Source of the DNA: Candidatus Fermentibacterota bacterium
GTDB taxonomy: Bacteria; Fermentibacterota; Fermentibacteria; Fermentibacterales; Fermentibacteraceae
Direction of reading: 5' to 3'
Length of the DNA stretch: 64,000 nt
Assembly (NCBI GenBank): GCA_002748705.1
Contig: PDSZ01000018.1
Location: 1 to 64,000 of the forward strand
The position numbers and the translations under genes are program-made. Positions 8,420 to 16,906 of this stretch are shown one piece after another. Numbering within the stretch: the stretch's first letter is position 1; each line of letters starts with the position of its first letter. The notes below the pieces were generated by a model. That model searched no databases. It worked only from the letters and a program-made list of their open reading frames with translations, and was not told where the DNA came from.

Positions 8420-9328
8420 TCAAGTCCCTGAGGTTATTTTGCGTGTGTTGGCGAAATGAACTTTCGCCATATCGAAAAGAATTGCCTCTCCATTCTTCCG
8501 CACCAGTTCAACACCTGCTCTATCAACCTTAGCTCCTGCTCCAGGAAAAAGAGCGATACCAGACCTTGCTGAAAGGTTTTCAAGTTCTGAGAGGTAAACT
8601 CCACGGGCAATAACCGAAGCAGCGGCAACTGCAGGCTCGCTGTCTTCCGCCCTGACCTCAAGATGTATGGACGCATTTGTTTCAGGCAGCCAGGGTTTAA
8701 GTCTTTTCAAATCGCAGAATTTGTCTATCACGATATTGTCAGGTGAACAACCTGCCTCTGCAAGCTCACTGATAACAATGCCGTGGGCTCTGGCCTGCAT
8801 ATCAAGGCTGTTTCTTCCCAGCTTGCTGAAAGAGGCGAACATGCTGTTATACTGGGCAGGTGAAAAAGAACAAACTGCGTATTTCAGTGAATCCATTACA
8901 GTTATCTCTTCAAAGAGATTCCTTATGGTAATGTCAGTGAGTTTTTTCGAGTCGGCAACTCCCATTTTGACAAGACTTCTGCACAAAGCTTCATCGCAGC
9001 AGACACCTGCTGCAACAAGCGGACCGAAATAGTCGCCTTTACCGGCCTCATCAGTACCTATCCTTGTTCCAGTAAGTTTCAGCCCTTCATATACAGGTCT
9101 GCCTGTAAGGGCCATGACCTGCTCCAAAAGCTCAGAATCGCCGCCGGAACCCACAACGGAAACGCCTTTTTTCTTTGAGTGATAGAGGTTTATTGCGCAT
9201 GTTCTGCCGGAAGCTTTAAGCCTCAGCTGAACACCGTACGGAAGTTCCTTTTCAGAAACAACTGATATCCCTGTTTTTTCAAGTTTATCAATGGTTTCTC
9301 TGCGATGTTCTGCCAGTGCTTCTGTCAT
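8420..9328 (-). CDS. rnhC: Ribonuclease HIII
   Basis: A 302-residue protein. The N-terminal about 80 residues form the TBP-like substrate-binding domain of HIII enzymes. The catalytic domain starts at GTDEAGKGDYFGPLVAAG, where the DEAGKGD form with Lys separates HIII from HII. VADSKKLTD and VRAEDSEPAVAAASVIAR supply the other conserved acidic and Ser/Ala motifs. It removes RNA primers and ribonucleotides from RNA/DNA hybrids in the cytoplasm. Its ATG overlaps the TGA of the upstream DUF3108 gene (ATGA), so the two are co-translated. No other RNase H is seen in the window. Confidence 0.93.
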   Translation of the reverse strand: MTEALAEHRRETIDKLEKTGISVVSEKELPYGVQLRLKASGRTCAINLYHSKKKGVSVVGSGGDSELLEQVMALTGRPVYEGLKLTGTRIGTDEAGKGDYFGPLVAAGVCCDEALCRSLVKMGVADSKKLTDITIRNLFEEITVMDSLKYAVCSFSPAQYNSMFASFSKLGRNSLDMQARAHGIVISELAEAGCSPDNIVIDKFCDLKRLKPWLPETNASIHLEVRAEDSEPAVAAASVIARGVYLSELENLSARSGIALFPGAGAKVDRAGVELVRKNGEAILFDMAKVHFANTRKITSGT

Positions 9329-10134
9329 CAGATAAAGGGATTCTCTACCTCAAGAGGAGTGCCAAGAGTGAATTCTTCAAGAATGCATGTTATCTCACCG
9401 ATTACTATTGAGGCGCTCATCAGCACAGGGATGTGTCTTTCGTCATCGGTAACCCAGATGAATATCTCCCCCTGCTGCTTGAAAAGGCCCTCGCCTCTTA
9501 GAACAGGATGAAGCTGTATGCAGTCGAAAGTGCCTGCTCTCGTCCTGATGGAACCCCGTTCGAGAACCTGGACTTCAAGGGGATAGTTGTCATTGTCCAC
9601 ATGGACATCAATGCTGAAGTTGTTCCCTGGTTCCATTTCCATGGTTCTGGCGTAGTAGAAGGCGCTGAGAACATCCAGCGCGTGGGGCGGAATTGGAACA
9701 ACAGCCTCTTCAGGATCATCCTCTTCCGGATAGTAGGCATACCCCTCTTCCTGATCGAAATACATTTCTTCGCTGTTAGAGTATTCTCCTTCATTGAGAC
9801 TTTTCATGTATGTAAGAGAATGCAGCTGAACTATATCCAGCAAAGATTCATTTACATCACGAACCTCGAAAAAACTGCTGAAAGCCGGATTAGATGCTGC
9901 TTCCGCAGTGATTCTGTAACCCAGGAGCCCTTCATGCTCCACAGGACCAGTTACACTCAGTGTGGCTGTTCCTGCCTTGATTATTCCGTATTCAACACTG
10001 AAAACAAGCCTTTCTCCAGGACCCCAGGTGCTGTTTTCAACGAACCTTCTCTCGTACTCTCCCCAGTCCCAGACAGAGACATCAGCAAATGAGGCAAGTA
10101 CAACAACCGCAGTTAACACCAGTGAAGATTTCAT
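9328..10134 (-). CDS. Exported DUF3108-family protein
   Basis: A 268-residue protein with a signal peptide (MKSSLVLTAVVVLASFADVSV). The rest fits DUF3108: GERLVFSVEYGIIKAGTATLSV near the start, then FEVRDVNESLLDIVQLHSLTY, and a C-terminal stretch with GTFDCIQLHPVLRGEGLF and GEIFIWVTDDERHIPVLM. Members are periplasmic or outer-membrane-associated beta-rich proteins of unknown function. RBS AAAGGA precedes ATG 10134. It overlaps rnhC by the ATGA junction, and the glycosyltransferase gene ends upstream on the same strand, so a three-gene unit is plausible. Confidence 0.85.
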   Translation of the reverse strand: MKSSLVLTAVVVLASFADVSVWDWGEYERRFVENSTWGPGERLVFSVEYGIIKAGTATLSVTGPVEHEGLLGYRITAEAASNPAFSSFFEVRDVNESLLDIVQLHSLTYMKSLNEGEYSNSEEMYFDQEEGYAYYPEEDDPEEAVVPIPPHALDVLSAFYYARTMEMEPGNNFSIDVHVDNDNYPLEVQVLERGSIRTRAGTFDCIQLHPVLRGEGLFKQQGEIFIWVTDDERHIPVLMSASIVIGEITCILEEFTLGTPLEVENPFI

Positions 10135-10174
10135 TTCAAGTCCTTTCAGAAAAGCAGCAATCGTAAAGTGTACA

Positions 10175-11194
10175 TCAGCTGAAGCATACTTGTTCCAATT
10201 CTTCCGTCCACCGTCTACCTGCAGCCTCCAGCGAAAGCTCTTTTAAACAGTGTTTTAGACCGTTGCTGCTGAGATAGCCGGCAAGGCCTCTGTTCTCAGC
10301 AAGATGGTTTATCTGAGCAGCAAGCTGCCTCCAGTTCCCTGGAGAATGGAGAAGTCCGCTGACCCCGTCTTGAACCAGATCCAGAAGACCATTGGTGGCA
10401 GCTGCAAGAAGCGGAACACCTGAAGCCATCATCTCCATTCCTGCCCTGGAAACAGCTTCGCTTCCAAGACTTGTAACAACGCCAATGGATGACTGTTGCA
10501 GAAATGGTCTCACATCACTGACCCTTCCGGCAAACTCAATCCTGTCACCGACACCCAGTGAACAGGCATACTCCATAAGGCCTGAAGCTGTGTGCTGGGC
10601 ATCAGCACCTGCTATTACAGCTCTGTAGTCGCCCTGTACCATAGTCATAGCTCTGATGAGGGTCTTGTGCCCCTTCACAGGGCTCAACCTTGCCAGAGAC
10701 AAAATTATCTTCTTCTTTTCAGTATCTGAAGGTTTGAAGAAATTCGTATCCACAGGTTGCGGAATAACAGTTACAGGGCCGTTCCTCGGCCCCTGATGCT
10801 TTTTTCCCACCATGGATGCGCCGGGAAAAACCATGAGATCAGTCCTGTTGTCCACCAAACTCCAGAGCCTGCCTCCCCTTGCTTTTCTCTGATCAGACCG
10901 GTACCTGATGAGGGGTATGCAGGGAATTGTGAAGGCTGCGGCTGTCTGCCCTGGGCTCCTGAATGCTATCACCGCCTGGGCCTGTAATGAGGCTGCCAGC
11001 TTTCTCAGACCCGAAAAGGGAGCTCGCAGTTTCCGGCAGGGCAATCCCATCTCCCTGAGTTTATTCGGAACCTCTCCACTGCAACTCTGCACCAGAACTG
11101 TATGCCCCTCTTCTGCAAGTGCCCTTGCAGCAAGAGCTGCACCCTGTGCAGCGGCATTCCACCATTTGCAGTTCACGGTGACAAGTATCCGCAT
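10175..11194 (-). CDS. Glycosyltransferase, GT4 family
   Basis: A 339-residue GT-B-fold enzyme. The N-terminal half begins MRILVTVNCKWWNAAAQGAA, with a glycine-rich acceptor loop. The C-terminal half has the GT4 pattern: VIPQPVDTNFFKP, then ILSLARLSPVKGHKTLIRAM, GRVSDVRPFLQQS, and SEAVSRAGMEMMASGVPLLA, which holds the donor-binding ExxxxxxxE segment. It probably transfers a nucleotide-activated sugar to a lipid or cell-envelope glycan on the cytoplasmic face. RBS GAAAGG. It is divergent from the aminotransferase at 11266, and the 71-bp gap must hold both promoters. Sugar specificity cannot be told. Confidence 0.88.
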   Translation of the reverse strand: MRILVTVNCKWWNAAAQGAALAARALAEEGHTVLVQSCSGEVPNKLREMGLPCRKLRAPFSGLRKLAASLQAQAVIAFRSPGQTAAAFTIPCIPLIRYRSDQRKARGGRLWSLVDNRTDLMVFPGASMVGKKHQGPRNGPVTVIPQPVDTNFFKPSDTEKKKIILSLARLSPVKGHKTLIRAMTMVQGDYRAVIAGADAQHTASGLMEYACSLGVGDRIEFAGRVSDVRPFLQQSSIGVVTSLGSEAVSRAGMEMMASGVPLLAAATNGLLDLVQDGVSGLLHSPGNWRQLAAQINHLAENRGLAGYLSSNGLKHCLKELSLEAAGRRWTEELEQVCFS

Positions 11195-11265
11195 TCTTTT
11201 CCTTTCAGGGCTGCTGCCTTATAAATTCAGTAAGTAACATACATGCACCGGCGAAAGGCAGCAGA

Positions 11266-12432
11266 GTGGAGTTTAGAACATCTGAGAGAATGGCAGGCGT
11301 GCACATGCCGCCTATACACCCTATCATGAACAGGGTCAGAGAGATGAGAGCCAGAGGCGAGACAGTCTACTCCATGGCTCAGGCTGTTCCCTGGTACGGC
11401 CCTCCTGAAGAGGCAATGAAGGAATTCATGGCAGAGTTCGAAACAGCCGGATTCAACTTCTACAGTCCGGATCCCGGATTGCTCTCTGCAAGAACAGCTC
11501 TGACTGATGACTTTCGCAATAGACGGTCTATCGACCTGGATCCTGGAAGTGAACTGCATCTCACTTGCGGTGCAAGCCAGGCGTTTGTAAGTGCCCTGAT
11601 GTCTGTTGCAGACCAGGGAGAGAGAGTTGTAGTTCTTGAACCCTATTATTTCGATCATGTTTTTGCGGTTCAGTTCTCAGGTCTTGAGCTGGATTCAATA
11701 CCTATGACAGAAGGGGAAAGCTGGCAGGTTCCCTGGAACGAGGTGGAGAAAAGGATACCCGGGGCTGCGGCAATGGTTCTGGTGAACCCTGGAAACCCCA
11801 CAGGCACAGCACTCTCCCGGGAAGAACTCAGGAAAATTGTAAAAATCACCGGGGAGCACAGGTGCGCCCTGATAGTTGATGAAACCTACCAGCAGTTCAA
11901 CTTCACAGGAAGCACATGGCACCCCTGGGAAGAGAAGCAATACAGCCATGTTCTCACACTTGGAAGTTTCTCAAAGAGCTACAGTCTCTCCGGCTGGAGG
12001 CTTGGATACCTTTTTGGAAGCGAAAACATCCTTACAGAGGCTCTGAAGGTGCAGGATTCCGTGGTTATATGTCCTCCTACGCCTTCTCAGATTCTCCTTG
12101 AGAAGTGCCTTCAGTATCCGGAATGGGTAAATGAGCGTTCCAGAGAGGTTGAGAAACGGCTGAATCTCTGCAGAAAGGCAATGATGAAATCCCAGGGACT
12201 CCAATGGCGGGAGCCTGGAGGAGGCTTCTTCACCCTTGCAGGAATACCTGAGGGAATCAACAGCTACAAACTGGCTGAAAAACTCATTGATGAGTTCGCA
12301 ATAGCAACTATTCCAGGGGACGCATTCGGAGAATCAGGCAGAGGGCATCTGAGATTCAGTTTCGGATGCCTGTCAGAGGAACAGCTGGAACCTGCCATGG
12401 AAGCACTGGCCTCGGTGGTCATTGCTCCCTGA
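11266..12432 (+). CDS. PLP-dependent aminotransferase, class I/II
   Basis: A 388-residue fold-type I aminotransferase. YSPDPGLLSARTAL, LTCGASQAFVSAL (phosphate-binding), VLVNPGNPTGTALSREEL, LIVDETYQQF and SFSKSYSLSGWRLGY (Schiff-base Lys) are all in the expected order. The C-terminal Arg lies in GHLRFSFG. GTG 11266 is the first good start, behind GAAAGG. Substrate could be aspartate, an aromatic or a branched amino acid; the sequence does not decide. Its 3' end overlaps the convergent DUF4416 gene by 14 bp. Confidence 0.92.
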   Translation: MEFRTSERMAGVHMPPIHPIMNRVREMRARGETVYSMAQAVPWYGPPEEAMKEFMAEFETAGFNFYSPDPGLLSARTALTDDFRNRRSIDLDPGSELHLTCGASQAFVSALMSVADQGERVVVLEPYYFDHVFAVQFSGLELDSIPMTEGESWQVPWNEVEKRIPGAAAMVLVNPGNPTGTALSREELRKIVKITGEHRCALIVDETYQQFNFTGSTWHPWEEKQYSHVLTLGSFSKSYSLSGWRLGYLFGSENILTEALKVQDSVVICPPTPSQILLEKCLQYPEWVNERSREVEKRLNLCRKAMMKSQGLQWREPGGGFFTLAGIPEGINSYKLAEKLIDEFAIATIPGDAFGESGRGHLRFSFGCLSEEQLEPAMEALASVVIAP

Positions 12433-12943
12433 GCAGTTTCCGGTAAAGTCTCTTCACTTCAATAAAGAAGCTGTTGAACCTGCCGTCAATGAAGTCTGCA
12501 AAGCTGTGATCAGGTCCGTAAAAACTCCCTGACCTGTACCGGAGACAGGTGTGAGCCCAGACTCCGTCTCTTAGATATATCTTGTCCGGCGCTTCCTTGC
12601 AGCTTGCCAGAACCAGTTTTCCGTGGTCAAGGTATCCAGGGTCAAGGTTGGCCCTTCTGCTGCCTTCACCGCCTGCTGTTTCTTCAATGGAAATGCATGC
12701 AAGCTTCCAGTCCGGCAGTTCAGAAGGGTCTCGAAGAGGAAAGCAGAACCATGTTCTCACAAGGTTTCTGCCCATTTCCGGTTCATAATAGTCTGTCATG
12801 TCAAAGGGAAAAGATTCGCTGACAAGAACCGGATTTCCCAGCATATTCTTCAGTTTTACCAAAGATTTATTCAGCTCGGAAGCATCACCGTAAAGCACAC
12901 TTACAACAGGAACCACATGAAGAGGCTGAGCCGGTAAAGACAT
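12419..12943 (-). CDS. DUF4416-family protein
   Basis: A 174-residue cytosolic protein that fits the DUF4416 family. It has SESFPFDMTDYYEPEMG near residue 45, then RRANLDPGYLDHGKLVLAS (the most conserved block), then KIYLRDGVWAHTCLRYRSGSF and HSFADFIDGRFNSFF. No enzymatic function is established for the family. Its ATG overlaps the stop of the NAT-like gene upstream (ATGA), so the two are probably co-expressed. Confidence 0.87.
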   Translation of the reverse strand: MSLPAQPLHVVPVVSVLYGDASELNKSLVKLKNMLGNPVLVSESFPFDMTDYYEPEMGRNLVRTWFCFPLRDPSELPDWKLACISIEETAGGEGSRRANLDPGYLDHGKLVLASCKEAPDKIYLRDGVWAHTCLRYRSGSFYGPDHSFADFIDGRFNSFFIEVKRLYRKLLREQ

Positions 12944-13725
12944 CAGCTCCTCTCCCTGCGCTGTCTTTGCAGTTCTCTCCAGGCAGCTTCAGCTATCTCA
13001 TCTGAGAGACCGAACCTGTTTTTCACTGAAGCGGCATAGTCTTTTCCTATCTTGATATTTCTCCCTGAACCCTCTGCGATAATTCTCAGGTTCTCATTGT
13101 GAGCACTGATTCTGCCCCCTTCAGGACCAGCCAGATTCAGGTGAAGACTGTTAAGACCGGTTGCGGAAAAGGAGTTTCTCCAGTATTCAAGGAATTCACC
13201 TCTGGTCAGCACCCTTGACTCAAGACGATAACGGAGCTGATCCCTTCCGTTCTCCACTGTGTGCAGTTCCCAGCCCCCTGAAACAGGCTTCCAGATCATT
13301 TCCCTGCCTGAAAATGAGAGTTTACCCTCTCCTTTTTCAGAAAGAGGTACAGCTCCGGGAACCACATAACCAGGATCCATTATGAACCTTTTACCCTGGT
13401 TTTCAACAAGGAGGGCACAATGGATGTTTCTTCCGTGATTCATGTGGCCTGTAAGGGGTCTGGCATGAATGCTGCAAGCTGAAAGGACTGTTCCAAGCGC
13501 TTCTGTGAGAGAGTAACAGGTTCCGCCGGTACCTTCTGATGCGAAACCTTCAAGCACCTCTTCAGAAAGCCTTGGAGTTTCGTTTCCTGAAGCCTTGCGC
13601 AAAAACTTTGTAAGGTTCTCCCAGGGGATTTCCGCAAATGCTTCACCGATGGTGTGTACACCTTCATCGCTCCTGTCAGGAGTCAGCCCGAAATGCTGAA
13701 AGAATATCTCTGCTGCCTTTTTCAT
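12943..13725 (-). CDS. Arylamine N-acetyltransferase-like protein
   Basis: A 260-residue protein of the NAT / transglutaminase-like superfamily. The Cys-His-Asp triad is visible: Cys in EGTGGTCYSLTEALG, His in GRNIHCALLV, Asp in KRFIMDPGYVV. The N-terminal IPWENLTKFLRK also fits NAT (usual IPFENL). True NATs acetylate arylamines, hydrazines or related amines from acetyl-CoA. This one is diverged, so the acyl donor and acceptor are uncertain. It heads a two-gene unit with the DUF4416 gene and is divergent from the radical SAM gene only 20 bp away, so the promoters must overlap. Confidence 0.8.
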   Translation of the reverse strand: MKKAAEIFFQHFGLTPDRSDEGVHTIGEAFAEIPWENLTKFLRKASGNETPRLSEEVLEGFASEGTGGTCYSLTEALGTVLSACSIHARPLTGHMNHGRNIHCALLVENQGKRFIMDPGYVVPGAVPLSEKGEGKLSFSGREMIWKPVSGGWELHTVENGRDQLRYRLESRVLTRGEFLEYWRNSFSATGLNSLHLNLAGPEGGRISAHNENLRIIAEGSGRNIKIGKDYAASVKNRFGLSDEIAEAAWRELQRQRRERS

Positions 13726-13745
13726 ATGAATATTATAATCGGCAG

Positions 13746-14693
13746 ATGAACAAAAACAGGTATCATTCTCTTAACACATTCTTCAGAAACACCTTTGGAG
13801 AAAAGGTGTTCAAGCTGAGCCTTGCAGGAGGATTCACCTGTCCGGTGAGAGACGGCAAGCTGGGAAGCTCCGGCTGCTCATTCTGCAACCCTGACGGCAA
13901 CATTCCGTACCATTATGAATATGGAATGTCCATTGAAGAACAGCTTGAAAAGGCTTCAGGTTTTGTTCGCAAAAGACACGGTGCAACAGCGTTTCTCGCC
14001 TATTTTCAGGATTACACAACCACATATGGAGATCCGGTTAAGCTTGAAACGATGTATCGGAAGGCTCTGGATTTTCCCGGAGTCAGAGGTCTTGCTCTCT
14101 GCACCAGACCGGACTGTCTGCCTGAATCGGTGCTGAATATACTGGAAGCTATTTCAAAAGACCGGTTCGTCTGGGTGGAACTTGGAATTCAGAGCAGCTG
14201 TGACGCAACGCTTACAAGGATGCGCCGGGGACACACTGTATATGACTCTGAAAAAGCCTTTGACAGACTTCACTCAAGGGGTATACGAACCTCAGCCCAT
14301 GTGATTCTCGGATTCCCTGGAGAAAGCAGGGAGGAAGCCCTTGCAACAACCGGCTTCATCAGGCGAACAGGTACTTCAGGTGTAAAAATACAAAACCTGC
14401 ATATACTCAGGGAAACACCCCTTGCAGAGCAGTACAGAAACGGTGAGATCCAACTCTTGAGAAGAAGCGAGTATGCTTCTCTGGCAGCAGACTTTCTGGA
14501 AAGGCTTAATCCGGAGACAGTAATACAGCGTCTCACAGGTGAAGCTCCTCCCGGGCTGCTGGTGGCGCCTGAATGGTGCATCAACAAACTGGCAGCCCTG
14601 AACAGAGTAAAGAGAGAGCTTCTGTACAGGGATTCCTGGCAGGGCAAGGCACTGGGAGCTTCCATTGAAGATATCCCTTCACTTAACAGTTAA
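13746..14693 (+). CDS. Radical SAM protein, TIGR01212 (YhcC) family
   Basis: A 315-residue radical SAM enzyme. The cluster-binding Cys residues lie in GGFTCPVRDGKLGSSGCSFC, the characteristic wide-spaced form of this family rather than CxxxCxxC. DYTTTYGDPVKLETMYRKAL, LALCTRPDCLPESVL, WVELGIQSSCDATLTRMRRG and HVILGFPGESREEAL are all family blocks. I chose ATG 13746; the longer frame from 13638 would overlap the divergent gene. The reaction of the YhcC family is not established. Expressed divergently from the NAT-like gene. Confidence 0.92.
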   Translation: MNKNRYHSLNTFFRNTFGEKVFKLSLAGGFTCPVRDGKLGSSGCSFCNPDGNIPYHYEYGMSIEEQLEKASGFVRKRHGATAFLAYFQDYTTTYGDPVKLETMYRKALDFPGVRGLALCTRPDCLPESVLNILEAISKDRFVWVELGIQSSCDATLTRMRRGHTVYDSEKAFDRLHSRGIRTSAHVILGFPGESREEALATTGFIRRTGTSGVKIQNLHILRETPLAEQYRNGEIQLLRRSEYASLAADFLERLNPETVIQRLTGEAPPGLLVAPEWCINKLAALNRVKRELLYRDSWQGKALGASIEDIPSLNS

Positions 14694-14744
14694 ACTCTTT
14701 TCTCATAGCCTTACGACATTCAGGCAATTACCGTAAACCGGCTG

Positions 14745-15233
14745 TCAAAACTGAAATCCCTCTTCTTTCAGAATTGACGCCTGAACCACTCTGTATGCCG
14801 GATGATAGAGCTTTCTGTAGGTTTCAGAGTGGTGTACAGCAGGATAGCCTTTCTGAGACATTTTTCTTATGAAATCACCGCCTCCGGAGGCTTTCCAGAG
14901 ATGCTCAATATCTTCTGTGTTTCCTGTGAACTCTCTGCAGGTTCTCGAAAAAGCTCTGAGGAGTACTGATTTGTTCAGACCTTCAGCCAGCCAGGGTCTC
15001 AGGTTGATTCTGACCATATCTGCTGTGGTGGGAATTTTCTCGATAAGATATTCTTCTCTGTGAGGCTTAAGCAGACTGAATTCTCCGGTCAGCCTCTTCT
15101 CTGCAGTTTCTTCAGAGAGAAAGAAGTGACCGCTTCCCATTGCTCCCTGATAAACAAGCTTGTACATATCGCACTGCTCCATGGATGGATACCTCCTGCA
15201 GTGCTGCTTAACGACATCTTCAATCAAAATCAA
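14745..15233 (-). CDS. Conserved hypothetical protein
   Basis: A 162-residue soluble protein. YPSMEQCDMYKLVYQGAMGS, GHFFLSEETAEKRLTGE and MVRINLRPWLAEGLNKSVLL resemble a small uncharacterised bacterial family with a GSGH motif; I cannot give it a function. The start is probably TTG 15233 or TTG 15227; no strong ribosome site helps. Convergent with the radical SAM gene. Confidence 0.7.
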   Translation of the reverse strand: MILIEDVVKQHCRRYPSMEQCDMYKLVYQGAMGSGHFFLSEETAEKRLTGEFSLLKPHREEYLIEKIPTTADMVRINLRPWLAEGLNKSVLLRAFSRTCREFTGNTEDIEHLWKASGGGDFIRKMSQKGYPAVHHSETYRKLYHPAYRVVQASILKEEGFQF

Positions 15234-15349
15234 AACCTGTTAGCCTTTCTGGAACATTTCTGTACAATGCGAATATAAGTAAGCGTTCATGACAGGCTCC
15301 TTTCCCTGTAATGAATCTCCTTTCATGTGCGTTGAGAAACACGAAGCAG

Positions 15350-15374
15350 AACCCGCCGGAAATACCGGCGGGTT
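15350..15374. terminator. Strong hairpin in the asnS upstream region
   Basis: AACCCGCCGG, loop AAATA, CCGGCGGGTT is a perfect 10-bp GC-rich stem. On the plus strand it lies 124 bp upstream of the asnS start and could be an attenuator. On the minus strand it lies before the hypothetical gene at 15233. The T run is short on both sides, so its direction is undecided. Confidence 0.5.
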
Positions 15375-15497
15375 TCTGTGGTAAAGGTGTTATTGCGAAA
15401 CCTCCATAACACCTCCGGTTCATTGTACTTCCTGCCCTTTCTTTGTAGATTACCGATTCTCCCGATTTATGGTCTGGAAAACCACGGAGGTTATGAA

Positions 15498-16880
15498 ATG
15501 ATTGGTCGAAACACCATCGAATCAATACTGGGCGGAGAGCACACAGGTGATGCTGTAGCAGTTTATGCCTGGGTCAAAACAGCCCGTACCGGCAAGAGCG
15601 TGGCTTTCGCCGCACTGAATGATGGAACCACCGTCAATAATCTCCAGGCAGTATTTAACAGAGAATCATTTACAGATACTGACCTTTCCGGCCTTCTCAC
15701 AGGCGCCTGCGTGAAAATCACAGGAACTGTTGTGAAAAGCCGGGGAGCAGGCCAGTCTGTTGAAGTTGCAGCAGAGACCCTTGAAATCCTGGGCCAGGTA
15801 GATCAGGAGTACCCGCTGCAGAAGAAGCGGCATTCTCTGGAGTTCCTGAGAACAATACCTCATCTTCGCCCGCGAACAAACACTTTCTCAAGCGTTTTCA
15901 GAGTTAGCCATCACCTCTCCATGGCAGTCTACAGGTTCTTTGATGAGAACGGTTTCTTCCATGTCCACACACCTTTCATAACCGAGAGCGACTGCGAAGG
16001 TGCCGGTGAAACCTTTCAGTTAACCACCCTTCAACTGGACAAACTTCCAATGAAGGACGGTGCTGTTCTCTACGAGAAAGACTACTTCAAGCGCAAAGCT
16101 TTCATGACTGTAAGCGGTCAGCTTGAGGCGGAACCGTTTGCGCTTTCCATGGGAAAGGTGTTTACCTTCGGCCCTACATTCAGAGCTGACCCGTCTGACA
16201 CAAGAATACACGGAGCTGAATTCTGGATGCTTGAACCTGAAATGGCATTCTTCGACCTTGAGGACAACCTTGAACTGATAGAAAAGTTTGTGAAGTTCAC
16301 CGTTTCCTATATTGAGGAAAAATGCCCGAATGAAATCGAGTTTTTCGCGAAATTTTTCGAAAAGTCCCTTCCTGAAAGATTCAGAACTCTCAGGGAAAGC
16401 AGTTTTGCCAGGATTACCTATACTGAAGCTATAGAGATACTGAATAAATCAGGCGAGAAGTTTGACTCCATGCCTGAATGGGGTGACGATCTTGCCACTG
16501 AACACGAACGCTATCTGGCTGAGAAGCACTTCCGCAGGCCTGTTTTTGTCATTAACTACCCGGCTTCAATGAAGCCGTTCTACATGTATGTGAATGATGA
16601 CGGTAAAACAGTCGGCGCCTGCGATCTGCTTGCCCCCGGTGTGGGTGAACTGGTGGGAGGCAGCCAGAGAGAGCACAGACTGCCCCTTCTTATGAAGAGG
16701 GCTGAAGAACAGGGTCTTGATACAGAGACCTACAGTTGGTACATGGAACTCCGCAGATGGGGCAGTGCTCCCCATTCCGGATTCGGCCTGGGGTTTGAAA
16801 GACTCCTCATGTACCTGACGGGAATGGAAAACATTCGTGATGTGATGCCCTTCCCGCGAACTTTCGGTAAAATGTATTAA
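15498..16880 (+). CDS. asnS: Asparaginyl-tRNA synthetase
   Basis: A 460-residue class IIb aminoacyl-tRNA synthetase. An N-terminal OB-fold anticodon-binding domain (about residues 1-115: VYAWVKTARTGKSVAFAALN) is followed by the catalytic core with motif 2 FRADPSDTRIHGAEFWMLEP and motif 3 GFGLGFERLLMYLTG. GERLTESDCEGAGE-type sequence (here ITESDCEGAGETF) points to AsnRS rather than AspRS. ATG 15498 has GGAGG 7 bases upstream; the longer frame from 15378 has no ribosome site and a poor extension. It charges tRNA-Asn in the cytoplasm. PFOR follows 26 bp downstream in the same direction. Confidence 0.95.
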   Translation: MIGRNTIESILGGEHTGDAVAVYAWVKTARTGKSVAFAALNDGTTVNNLQAVFNRESFTDTDLSGLLTGACVKITGTVVKSRGAGQSVEVAAETLEILGQVDQEYPLQKKRHSLEFLRTIPHLRPRTNTFSSVFRVSHHLSMAVYRFFDENGFFHVHTPFITESDCEGAGETFQLTTLQLDKLPMKDGAVLYEKDYFKRKAFMTVSGQLEAEPFALSMGKVFTFGPTFRADPSDTRIHGAEFWMLEPEMAFFDLEDNLELIEKFVKFTVSYIEEKCPNEIEFFAKFFEKSLPERFRTLRESSFARITYTEAIEILNKSGEKFDSMPEWGDDLATEHERYLAEKHFRRPVFVINYPASMKPFYMYVNDDGKTVGACDLLAPGVGELVGGSQREHRLPLLMKRAEEQGLDTETYSWYMELRRWGSAPHSGFGLGFERLLMYLTGMENIRDVMPFPRTFGKMY

Positions 16881-16906
16881 CAGAAACTAGTAGAAAGCCG
16901 GCAACT

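Noticed and set aside
9508..10092. Plus-strand open frame of 194 codons
   Set aside because: Antisense to the DUF3108 gene, which has a signal peptide, RBS and overlap with rnhC.
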